64,000 nt of DNA, taken from positions 1,302,001-1,366,000 of the forward strand of contig CBDFGJ010000003.1 in the NCBI GenBank assembly GCA_965247035.1. Direction: 5' to 3'. Shown here in pieces: positions 20,101 through 28,731 of this stretch. Numbering within the stretch: position 1 is the stretch's first letter; the number at the start of each line of letters is the position of its first letter. A model generated the notes under the pieces. It made no database searches. It was not told the origin of the DNA and saw nothing but the letters and a program-made list of their open reading frames with translations. The stretch is from Azophilus sp965247035 (lineage in GTDB: Bacteria > Pseudomonadota > Gammaproteobacteria > Pseudomonadales > Azotimanducaceae). A program made the position numbers and the translations under genes.

Positions 20101-21069
20101 ATGGCAGATTGGACCGAGTTACTAAATGAGCTAGCGGAATCTGAGGACCCTTTATTTATTCAGAACCGCTTGATTGATGAGCTTACTAAGATTAGTAAGC
20201 TGCACGATGACAGCAATGTTGTTTATTACGCCTCTGGTTTTTTGCAAAAACCAACGGAATCGGCGACATCAATCACACGGGAAGATGTCAATGGCTTTAT
20301 GAATACCTTTCACGGACTGGATTGTACTAAGGGATTGGTACTGATTGTGCACACCCCTGGGGGCGATATTCATGCAGTGGAAAGCATCGTCGCATACTTG
20401 CACCAGAAGTTTGATCGTATTACAGCCATGGTTCCTTATTTGGCGATGTCTGGGGGAAGTATGGTTAGTTTGGCGTGCGACACTATCGTCTTGGGCAGGC
20501 AAAGCCAACTTGGCCCAACAGATCCGCAAATTGTCATTCAGAACAAACAACATTCTGCCAAAGCCATACAGGATGCATTTGATCGTGCTAAAAGCGATAT
20601 TCAAAGTGATGTAACGCTCGCCCATCTATGGGCTCCCATACTGCAATCCATGGGGCCATCACTGATTATTGATGCGGAGAGAGCGCTTGGATACAGTAAA
20701 AGCATGGTGTCGCAATGGTTGCAAAAAAGAATGTTTCGGTCGGAGAACGACTCCAAGGAAAAAGCCGATAAAATTGCTGACCATGTAAATGCCGATTCTG
20801 AAAACGTTTATGCACACGGTCAACGAATGGGCATAGAAGACTTACAGCAATTAGGCGTGAATGTAATTCCACTGGAGGATAATCAAGAATTGCAGGATGC
20901 AGTTCTTTCGGCGTATCATGCAATGACTATCATTTTTGAACAAACACCATCGTTAAAATTTATAGTCAACCATAACGGCAAGATGTGGTCGAAAAATACG
21001 CGCCAGGTTACTCTTCAAGCCCCGCCGGTGCCAGCGCCTGCTCAACCGGCCCAACCAGCACCACAGTAA
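20101..21069 (+). CDS. SDH family Clp-fold serine proteinase (SDH_sah type)
   Basis: The 322-residue protein has the ClpP/crotonase fold signature of the serine dehydrogenase proteinase family: GLVLIVHTPGGDIHAVESIV (about residues 78-97), then YLAMSGGSMVSLACD with predicted nucleophile Ser117, then LGRQSQLGPTDPQI. It has no signal peptide or membrane helix, so it is probably cytoplasmic. Residues 298-322 are a Pro/Ala/Gln-rich tail. The family is predicted to use a Ser-Asp-His arrangement; the natural substrate is unknown. GC content is visibly lower than in neighbouring housekeeping genes. The last 65 or so codons and the downstream DNA recur at 22860-23210, so this gene borders a duplicated block. 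Confidence 0.85.
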   Translation: MADWTELLNELAESEDPLFIQNRLIDELTKISKLHDDSNVVYYASGFLQKPTESATSITREDVNGFMNTFHGLDCTKGLVLIVHTPGGDIHAVESIVAYLHQKFDRITAMVPYLAMSGGSMVSLACDTIVLGRQSQLGPTDPQIVIQNKQHSAKAIQDAFDRAKSDIQSDVTLAHLWAPILQSMGPSLIIDAERALGYSKSMVSQWLQKRMFRSENDSKEKADKIADHVNADSENVYAHGQRMGIEDLQQLGVNVIPLEDNQELQDAVLSAYHAMTIIFEQTPSLKFIVNHNGKMWSKNTRQVTLQAPPVPAPAQPAQPAPQ

Positions 21070-21083
21070 ACGCAAATAAGGGT

Positions 21084-21183
21084 TGTCATTGCCCGGCTTG
21101 TTCCGGGCAATCCAGAGGAACGATCGGTATCGCCTGCATCATCAGCACCAGTAATAACAAGGCTGTGCCCTTCGTTCCTCTGG
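21084..21183. repeat. REP/BIME-like palindromic element, copy A
   Basis: It contains a 9-bp perfect hairpin, ATTGCCCGG (21088-21096) against CCGGGCAAT (21103-21111). Next comes a wider inverted repeat CCAGAGGAACGA (21112-21123) whose complement ends near 21183. A second copy lies at 23071-23170, and a degenerate half (GTCATTGCCCGGCTGG) at 19259-19274. The layout resembles REP doublets scattered between genes in many proteobacteria. Confidence 0.65.
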
Positions 21184-21223
21184 CTCCCCGCCTCGATGCT
21201 GACGAATAAGAGCGGCCTTCCTT

Positions 21224-21503
21224 GAAAAAGTAGGGCGAGTGGTTGGGAATGGCTTTTTCCGCCGGGATGTCCGCTGGCCGGCCACCGATGAAGAAGAAGA
21301 ACCCTGGAATTCCCTGTTGATAAAACGCGAAGTCTTCTGCGCCGGTGATGCGGCGGGCGATGGAGACGTTTTCCGGTCCATAGACATCCTCTAGCGTGGG
21401 CGCCATGGCTGCGGCTAGCTGCGGGTCGTTGTAGGTGACCGGGGTGCCTGGGTCTATGCGCACCTCCACTTCGGCGCCCATGTTGGCGGCTACGTTGGCC
21501 GCG
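21224..21503 (-). pseudogene. Fragment of M20 amidohydrolase (duplicate of the 3' part of the gene at 23333)
   Basis: On the minus strand this encodes the VAANMGAEVEVRIDPGTP to IPNHSPYFF stretch, nearly identical to the intact protein (one Gly for Glu change in QQGIPGFFFF). It has no start, no catalytic N-terminal half and no proper C-terminus, so it cannot be functional. Confidence 0.85.
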
Positions 21504-21655
21504 TTGAATGGACTTGTATCCACATAACGTAGCACTGGCCGGATTGGTGCCGTGGGCCGAATCGGGCAATAACACTTTTTTTCTGGGGTTGCCTTTTGCC
21601 GAATGATAGGCGTGGATCATCAGCATGCCGGCGATACTTTTTGCACATGCTCGCG
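21504..21655 (-). pseudogene. Fragment of glycine dehydrogenase (GcvP/GcvPB-like)
   Basis: The minus-strand frame reads AGMLMIHAYHSAKGN then KVLLPDSAHGTNPASA and LCGYKSIQ. This matches the well-conserved PLP-domain segment of the glycine cleavage P-protein, subunit 2, where the family has MMIRAYH and PDSAHGTNPAS. Only about 50 codons remain. The piece is joined directly to the amidohydrolase fragment on one side and lies next to the ATPase stop codon on the other. No intact gcv gene is in the window. Confidence 0.75.
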
Positions 21656-21658
21656 TTG

Positions 21659-22792
21659 TCAGTCCAAGACATACTTCATCAAACTTGGAATGCCCGCCTC
21701 GTATAAATCTGTGTCCGGCGGATTCCAAATAAATTCATGGCGAATAAGCGTTTGCAGATGTTCATTAACCGACTGTGTGGCATGTGAATCAGCAGGTAAA
21801 TTATCTGCAATGATCTCTTTGAGCGTAGCCCTTGTGGTTGTTTCCATGTTTAGAAATATTGTTGCAATAGCAACAGCCGCCGGCATCAGTCCAAGTTCGT
21901 CTAATGTATTTCTGCGTTGTCCATAAAAGTTTGACCGGCGGTTCTCAACCTTTGTTTCTGCTTCGGTAATTTCTTGAGAGGTCAGTTTTTGCAGTTCTTT
22001 TTCCTTTGCCACATCCCAAAGAGCCGCGCCCCAAAGTTGAATAAAGTAAGGATAGTGCTGGCTGTCTTCAACGACATGCGCGAGGGTGGTGTCGTCTATT
22101 TTTATGCCGTGCTCATTTAACGGTTTTACAATGGCATCTGCTGTGGCCTGTGCATCTAATCGTGCAATGCCCATTTTCGTGGAACGTTCAACAAAACTAG
22201 CCCCCACTGTCTTCAAGAAATGTGCCAAGTCGGGAGTGCCAGCGAGAACCAGCAAAAAAGGTGCTTCCTCTCGTACCTTCTGGCTCAGGTTTAACAAAGC
22301 ACGACATTGCCCCTCTTCCATTTGATGTGCTTCATCTAACAAACACACCAAAGGACTTTTTTTACATTGGTGAATCAATTTATCCAATAGTTTTTTCGGG
22401 GAGGTAGCGTTTTCAGTCCAAGTGCCATGTAGAAATCCTTTAAACCCGGCTTCCTTTTTATTCGGAAGCTTTTTTTGCAACCAATTTTTAGATATTAGAA
22501 AATCCCACATTTTTGCCGGAGAGGTTAGTTGATCGGGGGTCACTCGGCTTACCCGTATAGAATTGTTCTTTGTACCGCCCTTTTTAGTTTCATTTGCGAA
22601 CCAATTTAATAGCACTGTTTTTCCCATACCCCTGGGCCCATACATAACCATGTTGGCGGCAGGCGAATCCCCATCAGCCATGTCTGCTAATATCTGCTTG
22701 AATTGACCCTGCTCGCTTTCCCGGCCTGCCAGATAGGGCGGGCGTTGCCCATCACCTGGTCTAAACGGGTTTCGTGTTCTTGTGGGTGTCAT
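21659..22792 (-). CDS. AAA-type P-loop ATPase (ORC/Cdc6-like single protein)
   Basis: The 377-residue protein has Walker A GPRGMGKT (about residues 51-58) and Walker B VCLLDEAH, followed by a sensor-like LVLAGTPDLAHFL and a C-terminal winged-helix-like part (LKEIIADN, VNEHLQTLIRHEFI). These are features of the AAA_16/ORC-like NTPases common in mobile and conflict-related loci. The frame is open to 22906, but ATG at 22792 is preceded by GAGGTGG five bases upstream and is the best start. GC content is low. The gene is alone between direct repeats and has no obvious effector partner except the proteinase outside the repeat. Function is unknown. Confidence 0.75.
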   Translation of the reverse strand: MTPTRTRNPFRPGDGQRPPYLAGRESEQGQFKQILADMADGDSPAANMVMYGPRGMGKTVLLNWFANETKKGGTKNNSIRVSRVTPDQLTSPAKMWDFLISKNWLQKKLPNKKEAGFKGFLHGTWTENATSPKKLLDKLIHQCKKSPLVCLLDEAHQMEEGQCRALLNLSQKVREEAPFLLVLAGTPDLAHFLKTVGASFVERSTKMGIARLDAQATADAIVKPLNEHGIKIDDTTLAHVVEDSQHYPYFIQLWGAALWDVAKEKELQKLTSQEITEAETKVENRRSNFYGQRRNTLDELGLMPAAVAIATIFLNMETTTRATLKEIIADNLPADSHATQSVNEHLQTLIRHEFIWNPPDTDLYEAGIPSLMKYVLD

Positions 22793-22859
22793 GATGGCCA
22801 CCTCATTCGCCATCCAATGCTCAATCGAGCAACTGGCTCTTCTGCATAGTATCCTCTTT

Positions 22860-23056
22860 TGGAGGATGATCAAGAATTGCAGGAGGCGGTTCTTTCGGCG
22901 TATCACGCAATGACTCTCACTTTTGAACGATCACCATCATTAAAATTCATAACCAACCATAACGGGAAGATGTGGTCGAAAGGTATGCAGCCGGTTATTC
23001 TTCAAGCCCCGCCGGCGCCAGCGCCTGCTCAACCGGCCCAACCAGCACCACAGTAA
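22860..23056 (+). pseudogene. C-terminal remnant of a second SDH_sah proteinase
   Basis: It encodes DDQELQEAVLSAYHAMTL to the Pro/Ala/Gln tail and stop, matching the last 65 or so residues of the proteinase at 20101 with about ten substitutions. The catalytic part is missing, because homology begins abruptly just upstream of the ATPase start. The level of change suggests it came from a paralogue, not a fresh copy. Confidence 0.8.
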
Positions 23057-23693
23057 ACGCAAATAAGGGTTGTCATTGCCCGGCTTGTTCCGGGCAATCC
23101 AGAGGAACGATCGGTATCGCCTGCATCATCAGCACCAGTAATAACAAGGCTGTACCCTTCGTCCCTCTGGGTCCCCGCCTCGATGCTGACGAATAAGAGC
23201 GGCCTTCCTTTCGACCGGATGGCGTGATTGCGAGGGCATCCGCAGGGCATTGAATAACGCCACCATCACGGCGGTGGCAGGACATCCCAGGGGGTGCTTG
23301 GTTAGGTTGGCGTGGGAATGCCAGGCCTTGGTTCAGGATGAATTCATTTGCAGATAGTCGTAAGCCATCCGGACCATGGCCTGCACACCGGGCAGCAAGG
23401 CGGATTCGTCCACGAAAAAGTAGGGCGAGTGGTTGGGAATGGCTTTTTCCGCCGGGATGTCCGCTGGCCGGCCACCGATGAAGAAGAAGAACCCTGGAAT
23501 TTCCTGTTGATAAAACGCGAAGTCTTCTGCGCCGGTGATGCGGCGGGCGATGGAGACGTTTTCCGGTCCATAGACATCCTCTAGCGTGGGCGCCATGGCT
23601 GCGGCTAGCTGCGGGTCGTTGTAGGTGACCGGGGTGCCTGGGTCTATGCGCACCTCCACTTCGGCACCCATGTTGGCGGCTACGTTGGTCGCG
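22860..23693. repeat. Duplicated block, copy B
   Basis: This copy includes the proteinase tail, the palindromic element (23071-23170) and the 3' part of the intact amidohydrolase. Bases 23211-23413 are absent from copy A. Together with copy A it forms direct repeats on either side of the ATPase gene. Confidence 0.85.
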
Positions 23694-24676
23694 ATGTTGC
23701 GGATCTTCTGGTGAATTGAAGCCCGCATCTCCGGATCGTAGGTACGAATGGTGCCGCTCAATTTTGCGCTGTCCGGGATGATGTTGTTGCGCACTCCACC
23801 GTGGAAGGAGGCGATGGTGACTACGGCGGGAGCACGGGTGATGTCGATCTGGCGACTGACTATGGTTTGCAGCGCCGTAATGATCGACGCGCCGGTGACG
23901 ATGGGGTCCACCCCGGCCCAAGGTCTGGCGCCGTGGGTCTGCTGGCCCTTGACGATGATTTCCAGCCGTTGGGCGCTGGCCATGGCCCCCTCTGGGCGGT
24001 AGTTGGCGGTGCCGGCCAAGCCCGATTGGGAGATGTGCAGGCCGAATATGGCATCCACGTCGGGGTTTTTCAGCACTCCCGCCCGGACCATCATGCTGGC
24101 GCCGCCATCCTCGCCTTGGGCAGGGCCTTCCTCGGCCGGCTGGAAGATGAACTTCACCGAGCCGGGAAGTTGGTCGCGCATGCCGCTGAGCACGGTGGCC
24201 GCGCCCATGAGGATGGCGACGTGATTGTCATGGCCGCAGGCATGCATGACCCCAACCTCCTGGCCCTCATAGGAACCCTTGACGGTGGATGCGTAAGGCA
24301 GCCCTGTGCGCTCCACTACGGGCAGCGCGTCCATATCCGCCCGCAGGGCCACCACGGGAGCGTTTTGCCGCCCGCGCAGCAAGCCAACCACGCCGGTGTG
24401 GGCAACGCCCCGCTGAACCTCCATGCCCAAGCTCTCCAAATGCTCGGCCACGAGTTCGGCGGTTTTGAATTCCCGGTTGGAAAGCTCAGGGTTTTGATGA
24501 ATACGCCGTCGCCAACTGATGATTTGCTGTTCGAGCACAGCAGCGGATTGGCTGATTTGCGCCTTCAGGTCCACCGCCGTTTGGCTGCTGACGCCGGCCG
24601 GCATCGTCGCGCTCAGGACGAAAATCAGGCCGCAAGCCCTACGAGCGAGTGCCCGGAACATGAGTGTCCGGAACAT
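23333..24676 (-). CDS. M20 family periplasmic amidohydrolase (N-acyl-amino-acid / hippurate hydrolase type)
   Basis: The start at 24676 is preceded by AAGGAGAAG and gives a 447-residue protein with an N-terminal signal peptide (MFRTLMFRALARRACG, hydrophobic run, then AGVSSQ), so it acts in the periplasm. Zinc-ligand motifs of the M20D group are present: HACGHDNH, PAEEG, and a late H (NHSPYFF), with the dimerisation lid domain between. Family members remove acyl groups from amino acids or peptides; the substrate here is not determined. It is divergent from the nitroreductase gene. A 280-bp part is duplicated at 21224. Confidence 0.88.
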   Translation of the reverse strand: MFRTLMFRALARRACGLIFVLSATMPAGVSSQTAVDLKAQISQSAAVLEQQIISWRRRIHQNPELSNREFKTAELVAEHLESLGMEVQRGVAHTGVVGLLRGRQNAPVVALRADMDALPVVERTGLPYASTVKGSYEGQEVGVMHACGHDNHVAILMGAATVLSGMRDQLPGSVKFIFQPAEEGPAQGEDGGASMMVRAGVLKNPDVDAIFGLHISQSGLAGTANYRPEGAMASAQRLEIIVKGQQTHGARPWAGVDPIVTGASIITALQTIVSRQIDITRAPAVVTIASFHGGVRNNIIPDSAKLSGTIRTYDPEMRASIHQKIRNIATNVAANMGAEVEVRIDPGTPVTYNDPQLAAAMAPTLEDVYGPENVSIARRITGAEDFAFYQQEIPGFFFFIGGRPADIPAEKAIPNHSPYFFVDESALLPGVQAMVRMAYDYLQMNSS

Positions 24677-24790
24677 GGGCGCTTCTCCTTCAGCAAGCCA
24701 AACGGCAGGTGGCGGATAGGATACACTGCATCGCATTGAACATTCAGAACCTCTAGGGTGCAGCCTTAGTCAAGGAACAAAGGGGGATAG

Positions 24791-25420
24791 ATGAACTTTG
24801 ATATCGCCATGACGGATGAACTACTGGCGACCACTCGCGCCGTGCGCAAGCGCTTGGATTTGAACAAGCCGGTTCCCCGGCACCTGATCAATGAGTGCCT
24901 GGAGCTTGCGGTTCAGGCACCGACCGGCTCCAATTCGCAAATCTGGCGTTGGCTGGTGGTTGATGACCCCAACAAGCGGCAAGCCTTGGCCGACCTATAC
25001 TGCAAGGGTGCTCAGGAATACCTGTCCGTCGCCGCGAACCAAGTGCCCGAGGGGCAAACGAAGCGCGTCTTCGACTCCGCCCTCTACCTCATGCAACACA
25101 TGCAGGACGTGCCGGTTCATGTGATTCCCTGCGTGCAGGGACGGCTGCCGGAAAACACGCCCGTCATGGCGTTGGGAAGCATGTTCGGCTCTATTTTTCC
25201 GGCCGTCTGGAGTTTTCAACTCGCCCTTCGTGCCCGTGGCTTGGGCTCCACGCTCACCACCTTGCACCTGATGCACGAACAGGAGGCGGCCAAGCTGCTT
25301 GGCGTGCCGGACGATGTGATGCAGGTGGCGCTGCTGCCGGTGGCCTACACCCTAGGCACAGACTTCAAGCGCGCCCACCGGCCGCCAGTGGCTGACATCA
25401 CCCATTGGAACCAATGGTAG
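24791..25420 (+). CDS. Nitroreductase-family FMN oxidoreductase
   Basis: The 209-residue protein shows the N-terminal nitroreductase pattern (TTRAVRKRLDLNKPVP, then AVQAPTGSNSQIWRWLVVDD) that binds FMN, and the GLGSTLTTLHLMHE and LLGVPDD segments near the C-terminus. Such enzymes reduce nitro compounds, quinones or flavin-bound substrates with NAD(P)H in the cytoplasm. AAAGGGGG lies about seven bases before the ATG. It starts 114 bases from the divergent amidohydrolase, leaving room for two promoters. Its specific substrate cannot be told from sequence. Confidence 0.85.
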   Translation: MNFDIAMTDELLATTRAVRKRLDLNKPVPRHLINECLELAVQAPTGSNSQIWRWLVVDDPNKRQALADLYCKGAQEYLSVAANQVPEGQTKRVFDSALYLMQHMQDVPVHVIPCVQGRLPENTPVMALGSMFGSIFPAVWSFQLALRARGLGSTLTTLHLMHEQEAAKLLGVPDDVMQVALLPVAYTLGTDFKRAHRPPVADITHWNQW

Positions 25421-25597
25421 GAGCGGTTTTGCTCAATAGCCCTCCTAGCGCCCGCCGCCGCCAAGTTCGATGCGTTTCTAAGCTAAGACGGCATCCAAAG
25501 GAAGCAACGGGACATTTCAATTCCATCCTGTTCGGCTTGATCGCAACGGAGCTTGGCGAGAGGGCCGGGCCTTCTTCCTAGCGATATAATCGCGCTT

Positions 25598-25756
25598 ATG
25601 GGCAATGAGGCCGATGAACAAACCGGGCAGGACACCCGCGCTGCTTCTGGCGGAGCTTGGCGTCATGCTCTCATGTGGGCCACTTTTGGTTTGACGTTAT
25701 TGGTCACCCTGATCATTGCCGTTCAGGTCATGCTGAGGACCAAGGGCTTCGACTAG
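25598..25756 (+). CDS. Possible small single-pass membrane protein (52 aa)
   Basis: ATG at 25598 opens a frame with an acidic, polar start (MGNEADEQTGQDTRAAS) and one hydrophobic helix (LMWATFGLTLLVTLIIAVQVML) before a short basic end. Its 3' end overlaps the convergent kinase gene by 60 bases. A TATAAT lies seven bases upstream, but there is no good Shine-Dalgarno site. It could be a chance frame; I recognise no family. Confidence 0.3.
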   Translation: MGNEADEQTGQDTRAASGGAWRHALMWATFGLTLLVTLIIAVQVMLRTKGFD

Positions 25757-26719
25757 GCTGTTGGCGCAATCCGCCAAGGTTGCTTCTTGGGCTTCCAACG
25801 CCTGCAGCAAGCGAAACTGCGCCAACGCCCGGTGGCGGTTCTCCCCGCGTTGGCTCACCTTGAAGTAGGTGTCCCCGCGCAGATGGTCGGTGAGAAATCT
25901 AACGCCCAGCATCAGGGTGACGTAACGCGGCGCCAGCACGAGGTCCTCGGTGCTGGCGGGAACCGCTGCTTCGGCCAGATAACCTCGCGCCACCGACTGG
26001 AAACGCGACACCAGCGCGTTTTCCGTCAACAGGGAGCGAACCAGGTCGCCGAAGTCCCAAGCCCAATGGCCCCACATCACGGTGTCTAGGTCAAGCACCG
26101 CAACCACGTCGCCAGAGTTGCTGAAAATTAAGTTGTCCAACTTGCAGTCGCCGTGGATGTACCCCGTGCGCTGGCGGAAGCGGTTTTGTAGCAACCGCCG
26201 AGCGTCAATGAATGCCGTCCATTCAGGCTCCAGTTCCCGGAATGGCTGGAATTCGGTCAAGTAGTGGTTGAGTTGCAGGAATCCGGGAATGACGTCGTTG
26301 AGGCGTGGGCCGCCGAGGTCCTGCAGGCAGCGACGGGTTTTGCCGAGGGCTCGGCCGGCCGCTTCAGCTTGAGCGTCATCGACTGCTTGCGAGAAGCTGC
26401 GTCCTTCAACATAAGACCACAGGCGCCAGAACTCTCCCTCCAATTCCAGCCAACGTTCGCCATCGGCGGCTTCGATGAGCCTTGGGGCCCAGCCGGGCAT
26501 CTTTTGATGCAAATGGTCCGCCACCCGGGCGATGTTGCGCATCAGTGTAAGGCCATCATGAAAAACCCTTTGGTTGATGCGTTGCAGCACATAGCGGCCC
26601 GACGACATCTGCACCAAGTAGGTGTCGTTGATCTGTCCTTCGCCCAGTGGTGCCGGCGTCGCCTGCATTCCCCATCCCTGAAGCAGCGCTGCCGAAGGGC
26701 TTATTGGCCGGCCAGCCAT
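25697..26719 (-). CDS. N-acetylhexosamine 1-kinase-like phosphotransferase (APH fold)
   Basis: The 340-residue protein has the APH-fold kinase signature: GEGQINDTYLV, VLQRINQRVF (typical of the NahK-like subgroup), Brenner motif HGDCKLDN and metal-binding VLDLDTVMW. ATG at 26719 overlaps the end of the upstream hexosaminidase gene by 19 bases, which argues for translational coupling. In characterised relatives the product phosphorylates GlcNAc or GalNAc at C1. That fits a role right after a GH20 hexosaminidase releases the sugar, but the exact sugar is inferred. Confidence 0.78.
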   Translation of the reverse strand: MAGRPISPSAALLQGWGMQATPAPLGEGQINDTYLVQMSSGRYVLQRINQRVFHDGLTLMRNIARVADHLHQKMPGWAPRLIEAADGERWLELEGEFWRLWSYVEGRSFSQAVDDAQAEAAGRALGKTRRCLQDLGGPRLNDVIPGFLQLNHYLTEFQPFRELEPEWTAFIDARRLLQNRFRQRTGYIHGDCKLDNLIFSNSGDVVAVLDLDTVMWGHWAWDFGDLVRSLLTENALVSRFQSVARGYLAEAAVPASTEDLVLAPRYVTLMLGVRFLTDHLRGDTYFKVSQRGENRHRALAQFRLLQALEAQEATLADCANSLVEALGPQHDLNGNDQGDQ

Positions 26720-28674
26720 TCTTGTACGCTCGGCGCGATGGCCACTAGGTATTCGCCTTGGGGTTCGCTCGCCTTGGCGAGAAGTGCCCTGGCTGTGGCT
26801 GCGTCTATGTTGCCTCTCAGATAGGTGAGCAGGGCCCGCAAAGTGGCGGCAAGGGCCCACATTGGTGCTTCAAGTTCCGGCGGGAAAGTGCCGGCTTCGC
26901 AAGCGCTCAGCCGCTTTACGCACTCGTTGAGCAGAGTATCACCGCCTTGGGCCAACGCTGCCCGGAACCGGTTGGCGGCGAAACTCTCCGGCGGTAGCGC
27001 ATCCACTGGACGATTGAGCGGCGTATCGGCATGGTAGGGCCTGGCTTTCGGCTCTTCCTTGCTGTTGACGCGGGCAAGGAGCGCGGCGGACCCGAGCAGC
27101 CGGCCGTACCACTTGATTGGCTCCAGCAGTTCCACGCCCGGAATTTGCCGCTCGTCAACGCCAAAGGCGACCAGTAGCTTGCGGCTGGTTGCGGGCAAGT
27201 CAAAGATGCCAGCGGCGGCCAGTTGCTCCAGGGACGATTCCAACCAAGCCGCCAGATTTTCAGGTGCGGTCCGGTTGGACCAGAATCTGTCCGCCAATAC
27301 CGGCATCCGGGACCATAGACGCACCGGCAATAGCTCATCCGTCACCAGCTCCGACCAGAGACAAGCCTCGCCGCCAAGCACTTTGCCGCTGCCCGCCTCG
27401 CTAGCCGCCAACCGCCAGCCTTCAGCCCATTTCAGGCCGGCGGCGACATGGCTGAATCTCGGGTCGTTCGGTAGGGCGTCTTCCTGCGCCAGCAATTCGC
27501 CTTCGGCGGCGTCCGGCGCGTAACGATGATGCACATCCGCCGGATAGAACAAATCCAAGTAGTAGCCGGAGGAAACCACGCAATCATGGCCGGTCGCGAG
27601 GGCCCGCCCCCGCGCGGTGGCGCCGCGCCAGGATTGCACAACCAAGTTTGTTGGTGCGCCGCCGGTGAGCACTTCGTCCCAGCCGAGCACCCGCTTGCCG
27701 CGGCGGGCCGCAAGTTCGGCTATGCGCTCAAGAAACCGGCTTTGCAGGGTGCCAAGGGTGCGCAAGTTCCGTTCGCTCCGGTAGGCGCTGATCTCGGCGC
27801 TGTCGTTCCACCATGCGGGATTCACCTCGTCGCCGCCGATGTGAATGAAGGCGTCTGGGAACAGCTCGGCGAACTCGCCGAACAGTGTGTCGATGGCTTG
27901 GTACACAGCTTCGTCAGCGGGATTCAGTACAGCCTCATGGGGGCCGAATTGACGGCTGGGCGACACCTCGGCGGGTTGAGGCCCCCATTCGGGGTGAGCG
28001 CAAAGCCAGCTTGTGACATGGCCGGGCATGTCTAGTTCGGGCACCACCCGTATGGCGCGCTCGCCAGCTGCGGCGACCAAAACGCGCAACTGCTCCGGGC
28101 TGTAGCTTTGATGGCTGGCGAGCTTGGGATAGGCTTGGCTTTGAAACCGGAACCCTTGGTCGTCGGTCAGGTGAAGGTGCAACACGTTGAGCTTGTAGAA
28201 CGCCATGGCGTCCAAGGTGTTGAGCAACGTATTCAAGCTGATGAAACGCCGGGCCGGGTCCAACATCAGCCCGCGCCATGGGAAGCAAGGCGCATCTTCA
28301 ATCCTGACGCTGGGTAGGTGGCCGTTGCCGTCGCTCAGCTGCGCCAGGGTTGCAAGGGCGTGCAGGGCGCCAGCGGTCCCTGGGGCGCGGATGAGCACGC
28401 CATCGGCGGCAATCCGCAATTGGTAGCTTTCGTCATCACCGAGAGCCGGTGTGCGCTCGCTGTAATCAGCCAAGTCGATGCGCAGGGGAACGGTCGGGCC
28501 TGCGCCTGCCTGAGATAAGCGGTCATTGTGGCCGCCAAGCCATTTGTTGGTGCGCTCCACGCCCTTGGCCAGGATGGGGTTCCCGGCTGCGCGGATCTTG
28601 AGCCGGCCGAGGGCGATGCAGTCCTGCGCAACGTTGGCTTGGCGCGGGCGGGGCACAAGAGGCGGTTGCTTCAT
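26701..28674 (-). CDS. GH20 beta-N-acetylhexosaminidase
   Basis: From ATG at 28674 the protein has 657 residues. The frame extends further upstream but would cross the start of the divergent SIS gene. The GH20 catalytic domain is clear: RGLMLDPARRF, LNVLHLHLTDDQGFR, and the Asp-Glu pair in FIHIGGDEVNPAWW near residue 280, where Glu is the general acid and Asp stabilises the substrate acetamido group. It is followed by VVQSWRG and GGEACLWSE. No signal peptide is evident, so a cytoplasmic enzyme acting on imported chitobiose or muropeptide-type sugars is plausible. It is coupled to the kinase gene downstream. Confidence 0.92.
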   Translation of the reverse strand: MKQPPLVPRPRQANVAQDCIALGRLKIRAAGNPILAKGVERTNKWLGGHNDRLSQAGAGPTVPLRIDLADYSERTPALGDDESYQLRIAADGVLIRAPGTAGALHALATLAQLSDGNGHLPSVRIEDAPCFPWRGLMLDPARRFISLNTLLNTLDAMAFYKLNVLHLHLTDDQGFRFQSQAYPKLASHQSYSPEQLRVLVAAAGERAIRVVPELDMPGHVTSWLCAHPEWGPQPAEVSPSRQFGPHEAVLNPADEAVYQAIDTLFGEFAELFPDAFIHIGGDEVNPAWWNDSAEISAYRSERNLRTLGTLQSRFLERIAELAARRGKRVLGWDEVLTGGAPTNLVVQSWRGATARGRALATGHDCVVSSGYYLDLFYPADVHHRYAPDAAEGELLAQEDALPNDPRFSHVAAGLKWAEGWRLAASEAGSGKVLGGEACLWSELVTDELLPVRLWSRMPVLADRFWSNRTAPENLAAWLESSLEQLAAAGIFDLPATSRKLLVAFGVDERQIPGVELLEPIKWYGRLLGSAALLARVNSKEEPKARPYHADTPLNRPVDALPPESFAANRFRAALAQGGDTLLNECVKRLSACEAGTFPPELEAPMWALAATLRALLTYLRGNIDAATARALLAKASEPQGEYLVAIAPSVQEWLAGQ

Positions 28675-28731
28675 ATAGCGAGGATATTGAATGCCTTTGC
28701 AATCTTCCATCCTCGTGCCAACATAGTTGGC

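Larger units (their letters stand above)
20873..21503. repeat. Duplicated block, copy A (proteinase tail / palindromic element / amidohydrolase piece)
   Basis: Bases 20873-21223 match 22860-23210, and 21224-21503 match 23414-23693. Relative to copy B, copy A lacks the 203 bases 23211-23413, which hold the amidohydrolase stop codon and C-terminus. Identity is lower in the proteinase tail, and the rest is almost identical, which points to more than one event or to gene conversion. The two copies flank the AAA ATPase gene as direct repeats. Confidence 0.85.

Noticed and set aside
23801..24739. A 312-codon plus-strand open frame
   Set aside because: It is the complement of the M20 amidohydrolase, which has a signal peptide and zinc motifs. 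The plus-strand frame has no family features.
28528..28731. Upstream extension of the SIS gene
   Set aside because: The extra codons are antisense to the hexosaminidase N-terminus and do not match SIS proteins. ATG 28732 gives the expected family start.
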